A stretch of DNA of 64,000 bases from Geodermatophilus dictyosporus (lineage in GTDB: Bacteria > Actinomycetota > Actinomycetes > Mycobacteriales > Geodermatophilaceae): positions 434,001 to 498,000 of the forward strand of contig NZ_FOWQ01000001.1 of the NCBI RefSeq assembly GCF_900115505.1, in the 5' to 3' direction. Both the position numbers and the translations under genes were made by a program. Shown piece after piece: positions 17,564 to 26,192 of this stretch. The notes beneath the pieces were generated by a model that was given only the letters and a program-made list of their open reading frames with translations, searched no databases and was not told the DNA's origin. Position 1 is the stretch's first letter, and each line of letters opens with the position of its first letter.

Positions 17564-17578
17564 TGGCACTCTGTGCCA
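17564..17578. promoter_or_regulatory. Operator-like box 2, probable MftR site
   Basis: TGGCACTCTGTGCCA is a perfect 6-base inverted repeat with a 3-base spacer, preceded by the same CGCAGGTTA as box 1. It lies about 58 bases upstream of the proposed regulator start and about 60 bases from the decayed SDR start, so one site could control both directions. Confidence 0.6.
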
Positions 17579-17621
17579 GAAGTGGAGGGGCGAGCGGTGC
17601 CCGGATGAGGGGGCTGCCGGG

Positions 17622-18227
17622 GTGGCGGAACAGGGGCGAGTGGCGAGTGGCGACCGGGGCGGCAGGCCGGCGGTCACCAGCGCCCATGAGCTGGCGGCCG
17701 TGGCGCAGCGGCTGTTCGTCGCCCACGGCTTCGACCGGACCAGCGTGGACGACATCGCGGTGGCGGCCGGGATCAGTCGGCGCACCTTCTTCCGCTACTT
17801 CCCGACCAAGGCCGACGTCTGCTTCGCCGACTCACCGGCGGAACTCGCCCGGCTGCGGGAGGGGCTGTCGGCGGCCGACCCTCGCGAGTCCTACCGCCCA
17901 GCCGTCGTGCGAGCCGTGACGGCGGCCCTGCGCTTCCCACCAGGGGAGCGGGAGTGGGCGTTGCAGCGGGCGCAACTGGTACTGGGGGTGCCGGTCCTGC
18001 AGGCCCACGCGACGCAGGTCTACGCGCAGTGGCGGGCGGCGGCCGCCGAGTTCGCACGAGGCAGGCAGCCCGGCGACGACGTGTTCCCCGTGGTCGTCGG
18101 GCACGCGGTGCTGGCGGCCACCCTGGCCGCGCACGAGTACTGGATCACCCACCCGGCCGGCGACCTGGAGGATGCCCTGGCCCAGATGCTCGACCTCCTG
18201 CTCCCACCCGAGCCACCCCCGACCTGA
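17622..18227 (+). CDS. TetR-family regulator of the MftR type
   Basis: 201 residues from the GTG at 17622, which has a GAGGGGG site 8 bases upstream; GTG 17640 is an alternative. The helix-turn-helix (TSVDDIAVAAGISRRTFFRYFPTKADVCF) and the C-terminal segment (LGVPVLQAHATQVYAQWRAAAAEFARGR, then GHAVLAATLAAHEYWITHPA) match the mycofactocin system regulator MftR and its dedicated C-terminal domain. MftR normally represses the mycofactocin biosynthesis cluster, but here it faces an array of mycofactocin-coupled SDRs without mftA-F in sight. It probably controls the SDRs and itself through the two boxes. The effector is not known from the sequence. Confidence 0.8.
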   Translation: MAEQGRVASGDRGGRPAVTSAHELAAVAQRLFVAHGFDRTSVDDIAVAAGISRRTFFRYFPTKADVCFADSPAELARLREGLSAADPRESYRPAVVRAVTAALRFPPGEREWALQRAQLVLGVPVLQAHATQVYAQWRAAAAEFARGRQPGDDVFPVVVGHAVLAATLAAHEYWITHPAGDLEDALAQMLDLLLPPEPPPT

Positions 18228-18238
18228 CTCTGCACACC

Positions 18239-18448
18239 TCGAGGCACCCGGTGTCCCGAAGCGACCGGCTGCACGACCTGCGCCACACCCACGCCGCCCT
18301 GCTGCTCGCCGACGGTGTGCCGGTGAAGGTCGTCTCCGAGCGCCTGGGGAACGCCAGCGCCACCAGCACGCTCACCGTCCACCAGCACGTGCACCCCGGC
18401 ATGGGCCGCGAGGCCGCCGACCGCTTCGCCGCGCTCCTCGACGGCTGA
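18239..18448 (+). pseudogene. Tyrosine recombinase C-terminal remnant (copy 2)
   Basis: Encodes about 70 residues homologous to the last 70 residues of the intact recombinase at 28109-29314: LHDLRHTHAALLLADGVPVK, then VVSERLGNASATSTLTVHQH and a matching end. The HxxR pair is kept, but the second catalytic His is Asn and the nucleophile Tyr is His, so it is catalytically dead besides being truncated. It sits just before att-like repeat B, as the intact gene sits before the tRNA. Confidence 0.85.
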
Positions 18449-18508
18449 CCGGACCGTGGAGTATCGAACTGGTATCACGAGGCCTCTTCGGCCCCGGACA
18501 CGAGAGCG

Positions 18509-18580
18509 CCCCGGGCTCCTGACCTGCAGGAACAGCGGGGCGATGCTGTGTCCGAGGGGCGACCCGTCACATACGCACAC
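18509..18580. repeat. att-like repeat B
   Basis: Contains GGGCTCCTGACCTGCAGGAA and GCTGTGTCCGAGGGG, nearly identical to the tRNA-Leu 3' end plus its downstream hairpin at 29376-29430. It is followed by an element arm similar to that of repeats C, D and E. Confidence 0.85.
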
Positions 18581-18610
18581 GACTCGACGGCTGGCGATGA
18601 GCCGTCAGCT

Positions 18611-18644
18611 GGTGTCCGAGGGGAGTCCGTACCTCCGCACACGG
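18611..18644. repeat. att-like repeat E (short)
   Basis: GGTGTCCGAGGGGAGTCCGT followed by ACCTCCGCACACGG. It shares the tRNA-derived core and the right arm with repeats B, C and D, but lacks the hairpin side. It lies 60 bases after repeat B. Confidence 0.6.
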
Positions 18645-18922
18645 CCACGGACGTGCTGCCGGGCCTCCGATCGGAGCCGGGTGACGTGCGGGGCTCGGAG
18701 AGGTCGGGGCCGGCGCAACCGGGGCGCGCCGGCGGGACGCGTTCCGGTGACGTGCCGTCTGTCGGCCGAGGCGCCAAGCGGACAGCGAGGCAGCGGTCCA
18801 TGCCATCCCTCGTGTGGCGCCAGCGGAGAGCCGGGGGACCTCGTCGACGGCGCGTTCTCAGGTCTGTGCCGGGCTGGCTCGCGCCGCCAGCGACGGGTGC
18901 GATGGTGGCAGCATCCGGCGAC

Positions 18923-19678
18923 ATGGACGCCCCTGCGCCGCACCGCTTCGTCGCCCGTGTCATCGAGGAGGCCGAGAACAAGATCCACGATGACGGCGTC
19001 GCCCGGCGGTTCGGCTTCTCTGGCGCGCTGGTGCCCGGGGTGGAGCTCTTCGCCCGCACGACCACGCCTTTGGTGGCGGCTTGGGGAGAGGAGTGGCTGT
19101 CCGGCGGGCGGGTCGATCTGCGCTTCCGTCGGCCGGTCTACGACGGCGAGGAGTTGCTCGTCGACGTGACCGGTGGCCAGCTGACCGTCACCGGCGCGGA
19201 CGGTGAGGTGCGCTGCCTGGGCTCGACCGGTCGCACGGGGGACCGCCCCGACCTCGCCGGCTTCGCGGAGGTGTCAGCCGCCGGCGAGCCAGTGATCGAC
19301 CCGGTCGCCGGGCCGTTCGGCAGCGTCCACGAGGCCGGCACCGTCGAGGAGAACGAGTGGTACCTCGATGCGATCGGCGAACCGTTGCCGCTGTACCGGG
19401 AGAGGTCGTGGGCGCATCCCGGTCTGTTGCTGCGCCTGGTCAACGAGCTGCTCATGCACAACGTCGCCCTCGGACCGTGGATCCACACCTCGAGCGACTG
19501 CACCTTTCTCGGCATCGTCCGGCTGCCTGCGCAGATGACCGTGCACGGACGCGTCACCGACGTGGGCCGGCGCGGCCGGCACGAGGAGGTCCGCTACGAC
19601 GCTCTGGTCCTGGCCGACACCGAGCCCGTGCTGCACGTCCACCACACCGCGCTCTACCGGCTCTCCACCACGGCCTGA
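18923..19678 (+). CDS. MaoC/hotdog-like dehydratase-family protein
   Basis: 251 residues from the ATG at 18923 (ATG 18902 is possible; neither has a strong ribosome binding site). The chain has two beta-rich halves with hotdog features: FGFSGALVPGVELFARTTTP with a following sheet (GRVDLRFRRPVYDGEELLVDV), and a second LGIVRLPAQMTVHGRVTDVG. This resembles double-hotdog MaoC-type hydratases, but the usual D-x(4)-H catalytic pair is not clear, so activity is uncertain. It is the only gene between att-like repeats E and D, so it forms a 1.5-kb cargo module by itself. Confidence 0.65.
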   Translation: MDAPAPHRFVARVIEEAENKIHDDGVARRFGFSGALVPGVELFARTTTPLVAAWGEEWLSGGRVDLRFRRPVYDGEELLVDVTGGQLTVTGADGEVRCLGSTGRTGDRPDLAGFAEVSAAGEPVIDPVAGPFGSVHEAGTVEENEWYLDAIGEPLPLYRERSWAHPGLLLRLVNELLMHNVALGPWIHTSSDCTFLGIVRLPAQMTVHGRVTDVGRRGRHEEVRYDALVLADTEPVLHVHHTALYRLSTTA

Positions 19679-20493
19679 CGCCGGCCGGTGGTCAGCCGTC
19701 GGACCGTGAGGCACGACGGGCGCGCTCGGGGCGGACGACCGGGCGGCAGGAGGGGCCCGCGGCGCGTCGACGGGCTGTCCTGCACTGCCGGCGCTCCCGC
19801 GTGACAAGCTGGGTGCTGCGGCTGCCACCGGAGGAAGGCCCGCAGCGTCATCGCGCCTCGTCCACCGTGTGGCGTCGGTGGCGAGCAGGCAGCCGGACTT
19901 CGCCGTCGGGTCCGGTGAGGACGGCGGCGCCCGGCACGTCGACCAGGAGGCCGGCGATGAGCACCGGTGTCGCCCCGTAGGTGGCGCGACGTGGTGCGGC
20001 TGCGCGCAGACGGTCCGGCAGCTCAGCCGCCGGGTGATGGCCTGGGTGCTCCGGAGGCCTGCACGACTACGTCCCGGGCTTCTGACCTGCAGAAGACCGG
20101 GACGAGGCGGTGTCCGAGGAAGGACCCGGTACGTGCGCAGACGGTTCTGACCGAGCTGTTCGACTGGTCTCGACCGAGCCTCGCAGTGTGGATCGACCGG
20201 CCGCCCGGGAGTCCGAGGCGGGTGACGTGCGCGGAGCGGGCGTCGTTGCGCGGTCGCTGGCAGGGGGGACCGCACAGCCACTTCCGCCCCCGTCGTGGCG
20301 GTGACCGGTGCGACGCCGGCGTCGCGCGTGTGCCGGACGAGGAGCCGGCGGGTGACCCCGCGCTGCCCCGCTGGCGACGCCGGCTCGGGTGACGTCCCGC
20401 TCGGTGCCCGCACCGACGGTCCGGGCAACGCCGGCGTGACCGGGTGTGTGCCCCGCGTGCCCCTCCGGCCCGGGCGCGGGTCAGGCTGGAGCC
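19679..20493. other. Long gap with att-like repeat D, otherwise no gene
   Basis: 815 bases. Open frames here lack credible starts or family signals. Repeat D (20073-20143) is the only recognisable element. The flank after D (GGGTGACGTGCGCGGAGCG near 20219) resembles that after repeat E (GGGTGACGTGCGGGGCTCG near 18678), so the duplication extends beyond the core. Confidence 0.65.
20073..20143. repeat. att-like repeat D
   Basis: Contains CCCGGGCTTCTGACCTGCAG and GGTGTCCGAGGAAGGACCCG, then GTACGTGCGCAGACGG. It has the same order as repeats B and C with a few substitutions. It is the likely left end of the module that ends at the tRNA. Confidence 0.75.
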
Positions 20494-23028
20494 ATGACCG
20501 ACGAACCGGGCCGCGCGTCCTCGCCGACGGACCGGTTCGTCCGGGTGCGCGGCGCCCGCGAGCACAACCTGCGCAACGTCGACGTCCACGTGCCGCGGGA
20601 CGCCCTGGTCGTCTTCACCGGCGTCTCCGGATCCGGGAAGTCCTCGTTGGCCTTCGGCACGATCTACGCGGAGGCGCAACGCCGGTACTTCGAGTCCGTG
20701 GCCCCGTACGCCCGGCGGCTCATCCACCAGGTCGGCGCACCCGTCGTCGACGAGATCACCGGGCTTCCGCCGGCGGTGGCGCTGCAGCAGAGTCGGGGCA
20801 CCCCCAGCAGCCGGTCCACCGTCGGCACCGTGACGACGCTGTCCAACTCGCTGCGGATGCTGTTCTCGCGCGCCGGCACCTACCCGCCGGGGTCGACCGG
20901 CCGGCTGGACTCCGACGCCTTCTCGCCCAACACCGCCGCCGGCGCCTGCCCCGAGTGCTCCGGTCTCGGCAGGGTGCACCTGGTGACCGAGGACAGCCTG
21001 GTCCCCGACGCATCGCTCAGCATCCGGGACGGCGCGATCGCCGCCTGGCCGGGGGCCTGGCACGGCAAGAACCTGCGCGACATCCTGGTCGAGCTCGGCC
21101 ACGACATCGACCGGCCGTGGCGGGACCTGCCGCGAGCCGAGCGCGACTGGATCCTGTTCACCGACGAGCAGCCGGAGGTCACCGTGCGCCCCGTCCGCGG
21201 GGTGGGTCAGGTCCAGCGCGACTACCAGGGCCGGTACACCGGCGCACGGGCCTACGTGCTGCACACCCTGGCCAACACCAAGAGCCCGACCATGCGGCAG
21301 CGGGTCCTGCGGTTCGTGCAGACCTCGACCTGCCCGGTCTGCTCGGGCAGCCGGCTGCGGCCCGAGTCCCTGGCCGTCACCGTCGGCGGCCGGAACATCG
21401 CCGAACTGGCCGCCCTGCCGCTGGCCGCGCTCGTCGAGACGCTCCGCCGGGTACCGCAGGCGACCGACGTCGCGGCGCGGATCACGGCGGACCTCCTCGG
21501 CCGGATCGAGGTGCTCACCGTGTTGGGCCTCGGTTACCTCAGCCTGGACCGTACGACCCCGACCCTGTCGCCGGGCGAGCTGCAACGGCTGCGGATCGCG
21601 ACCCAGCTGCGGTCGGGGCTGTTCGGCGTGGTGTACGTCCTGGACGAGCCATCCGCGGGGCTGCACCCGGCCGACGCCGAACCGCTGCTGAAGGTCCTGG
21701 ACCAGCTGACCGCGGCCGGCAACTCCTTGTTCGTCATCGAGCACGACATGGCGCTGGCCCACCGCGCCGACTGGATCGTCGACGTCGGCCCGCTGGCAGG
21801 GGAGCAGGGCGGCCGCGTCCTCTACAGCGGGCCCGTCGCCGGCCTGTCCCACGTCGATACCTCGGTGACCCGGCGCTTCCTCTTCGACCGGGAGCCGCCG
21901 ATCGGTCGGCCGCGACGGCAGCCCGCGGGGCAGCTGCGCCTGGGTGGCATCGACCGGCACAATCTGCGCGACGTCGAGGCAGGGTTCCCGCTCGGGGTCT
22001 TCACCGCGGTCACCGGCGTCTCCGGCTCGGGCAAGTCGACGCTGGTCAGCCAGGTGCTGGCCGATGTCGTCTCCCGGCGGCTCGGCTCACCCGCGACGGC
22101 CACGGACGGCGCCGACGACGCCGGTGACGACCCGACTGCCGACCCGGACGACGTCGTCCAGGACACCGCGGGGGTGACGGTGCAGCTCGAGGGGCCTGCG
22201 GCCGTCGACCGTCTCGTGCGCGTCGACCAGAAGGCCATCGGCCGGACCCCCCGGTCCAACCTGGCCACCTACACCGGGCTCTTCGACGCGGTGCGCAAGC
22301 TCTTCGCGGCCACCGAGGAGGCCCGCAGGCGCGGCTACGGCGCCGGGCGGTTCTCCTTCAACGTGGCCGAGGGGCGCTGCCCGACGTGCCAGGGCGAGGG
22401 CTTCGTGACCGTGGAGCTGCTCTTCCTCCCCGGGACGTACTCGCCCTGCCCGACCTGCCACGGTGCGCGGTACGACCCCGAGACGCTGGAGATCACACAC
22501 CGCGGCAAGAACATCGCCGAGGTGCTCGACCTGACCGTCGACGCGGCCACGGACTTCCTCGCCGACCTCGCGCCGGTGGCCAAGAGCCTGCGCGTGCTGC
22601 AGGAGGTCGGTCTGGGCTACCTGCGCCTCGGACAACCGGCGACGGAGCTGTCCGGCGGCGAGGCGCAGCGGGTGAAGCTGGCCAGCGAGCTGCAACGGGC
22701 CCGACGGGGGCACACGCTGTACGTTCTCGACGAGCCGACCACCGGGCTGCACCCCGCTGACGTGGAACTGCTGATGCGCCAGCTCCACCAGCTCGTCGAC
22801 GCGGGCAACACCGTGGTGGTGGTGGAACACGACATGGACGTCGTCGCCGACGCCGACTGGGTCATCGACCTGGGTCCTGGAGCCGGTGACCAGGGCGGCA
22901 GGATCGTGGCCGCCGGCACGCCGGAACGGGTGGCCACCGCGCCGGAGAGCCAGACCGCCCGCTTCCTCGCCCCCCGGCTACCGAGGGCGGAGCCGACTCC
23001 GTCGTCGGGCCGCTCGGCAGTCCGGTGA
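20494..23028 (+). CDS. Short UvrA-like ABC ATPase (possible drug-resistance type)
   Basis: 844 residues, shorter than housekeeping UvrA (about 940-960). Two ABC cassettes are present: Walker [10 protein letters not shown] (K49) and GVSGSGKST; signatures [12 protein letters not shown] and [12 protein letters not shown]; Walker [14 protein letters not shown] and [13 protein letters not shown]. Zinc-finger pairs CPECSG/CPVCSG and CPTCQG/CPTCHG are present. The N-terminal insertion that binds UvrB is reduced, as in UvrA2 and DrrC-type proteins that protect antibiotic producers from DNA-binding drugs. A Pro/Asp-rich insert lies near residue 540. It is the first gene after att-like repeat D, and a DHA2 exporter lies in the same module. 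A detoxification role is inference. Confidence 0.85.
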   Translation: MTDEPGRASSPTDRFVRVRGAREHNLRNVDVHVPRDALVVFTGVSGSGKSSLAFGTIYAEAQRRYFESVAPYARRLIHQVGAPVVDEITGLPPAVALQQSRGTPSSRSTVGTVTTLSNSLRMLFSRAGTYPPGSTGRLDSDAFSPNTAAGACPECSGLGRVHLVTEDSLVPDASLSIRDGAIAAWPGAWHGKNLRDILVELGHDIDRPWRDLPRAERDWILFTDEQPEVTVRPVRGVGQVQRDYQGRYTGARAYVLHTLANTKSPTMRQRVLRFVQTSTCPVCSGSRLRPESLAVTVGGRNIAELAALPLAALVETLRRVPQATDVAARITADLLGRIEVLTVLGLGYLSLDRTTPTLSPGELQRLRIATQLRSGLFGVVYVLDEPSAGLHPADAEPLLKVLDQLTAAGNSLFVIEHDMALAHRADWIVDVGPLAGEQGGRVLYSGPVAGLSHVDTSVTRRFLFDREPPIGRPRRQPAGQLRLGGIDRHNLRDVEAGFPLGVFTAVTGVSGSGKSTLVSQVLADVVSRRLGSPATATDGADDAGDDPTADPDDVVQDTAGVTVQLEGPAAVDRLVRVDQKAIGRTPRSNLATYTGLFDAVRKLFAATEEARRRGYGAGRFSFNVAEGRCPTCQGEGFVTVELLFLPGTYSPCPTCHGARYDPETLEITHRGKNIAEVLDLTVDAATDFLADLAPVAKSLRVLQEVGLGYLRLGQPATELSGGEAQRVKLASELQRARRGHTLYVLDEPTTGLHPADVELLMRQLHQLVDAGNTVVVVEHDMDVVADADWVIDLGPGAGDQGGRIVAAGTPERVATAPESQTARFLAPRLPRAEPTPSSGRSAVR

Positions 23029-23120
23029 GACCGCCTCCGGCCTGACGCGGCCGGTCACGACCGCGTCCGCCGGCCGGTCGCCGTCGACCTGGTCCGGGAC
23101 GCCGCCCTGCGTGAGAGGTC
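23029..23120. other. Short intergenic stretch after uvrA-like gene
   Basis: No gene or clear hairpin seen. It leads into a low-confidence reading frame. Confidence 0.4.
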
Positions 23121-23567
23121 GTGCGCGTGGCAGCTGCCCTCCGCATCGTGAGGGCCGGAGGAACCGACGTCCGTGATGGGCCAGTTCGTCGTGGGGCAGC
23201 CGGCCACCCGTGCATGGGCATCGACGAAGGTCAACGTACTGGCTGCGTTCGCAGGTCATCGGTCGGTCGAGCCGATCCACCGGCCTGCGGTTTGGCGGCC
23301 GTCCTCCCAGCGGACGTCCGACCACGAGACCTCGGCGTCTCCGACTCGGAGGGCGCCCCCGGGTTCAGCGTCGGCGCCCGAGAGAGCGACTCCCTCATCG
23401 TGCGTGTCCACCCGTCCTTCGAATCGGTGGCGGATCGGCCACGGGCGGGGGAGGAGGCGCCCTACGACTTCTACGTCTACAACGTGCCGCTCCAGGTCCG
23501 GCGCGAGGAGTTGCTCGCCGCCGCACAGGCGTGGGACGAGGACAACAGTCCGTTCCCCGAGCGGTAG
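23121..23567 (+). CDS. Doubtful hypothetical protein, possibly a decayed gene
   Basis: An open frame of 148 codons. The first 80 look unlike protein, while the last 60 (SDSLIVRVHPSFESVADRPR, then YDFYVYNVPLQVRREELLAA) have protein-like composition and end at a TAG. This suggests the tail of a truncated gene, or a short gene starting near 23380. No domain is recognised and no ribosome binding site stands out. Confidence 0.3.
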   Translation: MRVAAALRIVRAGGTDVRDGPVRRGAAGHPCMGIDEGQRTGCVRRSSVGRADPPACGLAAVLPADVRPRDLGVSDSEGAPGFSVGARESDSLIVRVHPSFESVADRPRAGEEAPYDFYVYNVPLQVRREELLAAAQAWDEDNSPFPER

Positions 23568-23750
23568 GTGTTCGACACCAGTCAGAGTCGGCGAGACGAC
23601 TCATGAACGACGACAGGACGCCCACCGCGTGGGCGCCCTGACGTGCGCGCCGGCCCGGCGCAGTATCCGCAGTGCGGTCGACAACTTCCCCGTGCCGCTC
23701 CCTCCAGTCAGTGCCACCGTCTCGCCGTGCCGGACAGCCAGCCGAGCCGG

Positions 23751-24200
23751 TCAGTGGGGCGCTCGCCCCTCGACGTGCCGTTTGATGGAGCGAACGCTGG
23801 CACGCATCGTCTTCTCGAACCGTGGTCGCATGAGCGGCAGGAGCAGGTTCAGCGGCGGCTTGGCCCGGGTGTCGATCACCAGGAGCAGGTGTGTTCCGCC
23901 GGCCGCGCCAGGAGAACAGCGCACCTGCTGCTCGAGCCGGAACGGCGCCATGTCGACGACGGCGGCGAAGTGACTGTCCGGCTGGTACTCCGTGACGGTC
24001 ATGACCCCCTCGGTCTGCTTGCCGCCGTCACTCCGGACGAGTCGGGCGGTCGCCCCCTGGTGCATGGGGCCGGGTGAGGTCGGCGTCATCTCGACGACTG
24101 AGGGGTCCCACCTCGGATGGTTGTCGAAGTGCTCGGTGGCCACGAACCGGAAGACCTCGGACGGCGCGGCGTCGATGTCCTCTTCCGCTTGCAGACGCAC
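23751..24200 (-). CDS. SRPBCC (START/Bet v1-like) family protein
   Basis: 149 residues from a GTG with a perfect AGGAGG site 4 bases upstream. Starts MRLQAEEDIDAAPSEVFRFV, the classic first strand and helix of polyketide cyclase/dehydrase-type SRPBCC domains, then a W at DPSVVEM and a beta-sheet core, ending in a long helix (RFEKTMRASVRSIKRHVEG). Such proteins bind hydrophobic ligands in a cavity; the ligand is not predictable. The strong ribosome binding site confirms the start. It has no obvious operon partner; the MFS gene lies on the same strand 544 bases upstream. Confidence 0.8.
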   Translation of the reverse strand: MRLQAEEDIDAAPSEVFRFVATEHFDNHPRWDPSVVEMTPTSPGPMHQGATARLVRSDGGKQTEGVMTVTEYQPDSHFAAVVDMAPFRLEQQVRCSPGAAGGTHLLLVIDTRAKPPLNLLLPLMRPRFEKTMRASVRSIKRHVEGRAPH

Positions 24201-24743
24201 GGGTCCTCCTCGGCCTGCGACGGAGGCGACCACTCTCGGCCGCGTCGCGAGTCTGATCGCCCGACGTGATCCCGGCGAGCCCTTCCTGCCTGCGCCCGTG
24301 CGAGGCCGCCATGCAGCATGCGTGCGGGCAGGGCGGCCCGGGCAGGGCGGCCCGGGCAGGGCGGCCCGGGCGCGGGTGTCCAGGCGCGGGTGTCCAGGCG
24401 CGGGTGTCCAGGCACGGGTTGTCCCGCCCCTGTCGTCGACGAGTGGCAGCCCCGACGGCGACGGTGCTGGGCAGGACGTGCAGGTCAGCATCCCTACTGA
24501 CCTCCTCGACCGGAGGACAGTGGTCGAGCGGACCACTGCGCTCGTGCACGCTGCCCTGTGCAGACAGGTGTGGCCGCCCACGGCACGGCTCCAGCTCCTT
24601 CGAGGTCCGTGCCTCCGCCCCGGGAGGTGGGGGCGAGTCCACCACCATGCGGATGACCATGGGTCTCGATCGGCCGACGTCGGGCACCGTCACCGTCAAG
24701 CCCTAGGCCCAGCACCTCGCCCCCTGGCGGAGGTTTCCTGGGG
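24201..24743. other. Intergenic stretch with GC-rich minisatellites
   Basis: 543 bases without a credible gene. It contains two adjacent 14-base tandem arrays (24326-24424, listed). The remainder has no recognised element. Confidence 0.6.
24326..24424. repeat. Two abutting 14-bp tandem arrays
   Basis: Three exact copies of GGGCAGGGCGGCCC (24326-24367) are followed, with one extra base, by three exact copies of GGCGCGGGTGTCCA (24369-24410) and a fourth diverged copy (GGCACGGGTTGTCC, to 24424). Both units are 14 bases, so the second array may derive from the first. No protein is encoded. Confidence 0.9.
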
Positions 24744-26174
24744 CTACGCCACACCGGCGACGGGGGTCGTTGCTGCCTCCTCGCTCGGAGTCGCCCGACC
24801 GATGTCCCGGGGCATGCGCGCGGCGGCGACGGTCGCCGTCAGGACGAGGAGGGCCGCGCCGAGGAAGCCCGCCCGGTAACCGGACGCCAGGCTCGCCGCC
24901 GTGGGCGCGGTGGTGACCGCGGCCGCGACCCCGGCGAGCGCCGCGAGGCCGATCGCCGGTCCCAGCTCCTGGGAGGTGTTGAGCAGACCGGAGGTGAGGC
25001 CCTGCTCCTCCGGAGGCACGCCGGTGGTCGCGGCGATGAACATCGGGGCGTAGCTGATCCCGCTGCCGACCGCCATCGCCAGCAGGCCGGGCAGGACGTC
25101 GGTCCAGTAGCCGCCGTCATCCGGCACGCGGCTCAGCCACAGCATGCCGACCGCCATCAGTGCCATGCCGACGACGAGCGGCGGACGGGCGCCGACCCGG
25201 GTCACGACGTTCCCCGAGAACGGCGTGATGAGCAGGATGAGGACGGTCAGCGGGGCGAAGGCCAGACCGACCGCCAGCGCTCCGTGGCCGACGACCACCT
25301 GGAGATACAGCGAGGTGAAGAACAGGCTCGTGGTCAGAGCTGCCGAGCTGAGTGCCAGCGCCGCGAAGCCGGAACGGACGCCGGCCCGCCGCAGCAGCCC
25401 GAGGTCGACCAACGGTGCGCTGCTGCGCCGCTGCCGAACGGTGAACCCGGCCAGCAGCACGGCGGCAGCGGACAGGGCGACGACGACCGCGGACGTGAGC
25501 CCGTGCTGCGGCAGCCAGGTCACCGCGAGCACCGCGGGGACCAGACCTCCCGACAGCAGCACGGCCGCCACCCCGTCGAGCCGCGTCCCGGCGCGTTCCC
25601 GGTACTCGGACAGCAGTGCCGTCGCCGCGACGATCGCCAGCACGCCCACCGGCACGTTGATGAGGAAGACCGACCGCCAGCCGGCGACCTCGGTCAGGAC
25701 CCCGCCGATCAGCTGGCCGGCGATGGCACCACCGGCGCCGACCGCTCCCCACACGCTGAGGGCGCGGTTCCGGGCGGGGCCCTCCTCGAAGCGGATGGTG
25801 AGCAGGGCCAGCGCGGTGGGCGAGATCATCGCGGCGCCGATGCCCTGCACGGCCCGGGACGCGATGAGCTGCCAGCCGGTCTGCGCGAGGCCGGCCGCCA
25901 GCGACGCGAGGGTGAACACGGTGAGGCCGGCGAGGAAGATCCGACGGCGTCCGTGGACGTCACCGGCGCGACCGAATGCCACGAGCAGGCTGCCGAAAGC
26001 CACGGTGTAGGCGACCGCGACGAACTGGAGGGCGCCGTCGGGCACCTCCAGGTCCGTCCGGATGGAGGGCACGGCGACGTTCACCACGACGACGTCCAGG
26101 ATCAGCATGAACTGCGCGGTGCAGAGGAGGGCCAGGGCGAGGACGTCGCCGCGGCGGGTGCGAGGGGTTGTCAT
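24744..26174 (-). CDS. MFS transporter, DHA2 (EmrB/QacA) type
   Basis: 476 residues, mostly hydrophobic, with about 14 membrane segments as in the DHA2 drug:H+ antiporter family. TM1 carries LDVVVVNVAVPSI with the acidic residue typical of this family. The TM2-3 loop has motif A as GRAGDVHGRRR. TM5 motif C is a Gly-rich AVGAGGAIAGQLIGG. It exports small molecules, probably drugs or dyes, across the cytoplasmic membrane. A neighbouring SDR and TetR regulator lie upstream; the SDR gene ends 18 bases before this start on the same strand, so the two are likely co-transcribed under the TetR operator. Confidence 0.88.
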   Translation of the reverse strand: MTTPRTRRGDVLALALLCTAQFMLILDVVVVNVAVPSIRTDLEVPDGALQFVAVAYTVAFGSLLVAFGRAGDVHGRRRIFLAGLTVFTLASLAAGLAQTGWQLIASRAVQGIGAAMISPTALALLTIRFEEGPARNRALSVWGAVGAGGAIAGQLIGGVLTEVAGWRSVFLINVPVGVLAIVAATALLSEYRERAGTRLDGVAAVLLSGGLVPAVLAVTWLPQHGLTSAVVVALSAAAVLLAGFTVRQRRSSAPLVDLGLLRRAGVRSGFAALALSSAALTTSLFFTSLYLQVVVGHGALAVGLAFAPLTVLILLITPFSGNVVTRVGARPPLVVGMALMAVGMLWLSRVPDDGGYWTDVLPGLLAMAVGSGISYAPMFIAATTGVPPEEQGLTSGLLNTSQELGPAIGLAALAGVAAAVTTAPTAASLASGYRAGFLGAALLVLTATVAAARMPRDIGRATPSEEAATTPVAGVA

Positions 26175-26192
26175 GGCGGGCTCCTGTGAGGA

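Larger units (their letters stand above)
18449..18922. other. Intergenic stretch with two att-like repeats
   Basis: 474 bases between the recombinase remnant and the MaoC-like gene. It holds att-like repeats B and E (listed) and a GTATC...GGTATCAC pair (18457-18480) also found between the intact recombinase and the tRNA. Nothing else recognisable is present. Confidence 0.7.

Noticed and set aside
24326..24424. CRISPR array
   Set aside because: The repeats are 14 bases, directly abutting and without spacers, so this is a minisatellite.
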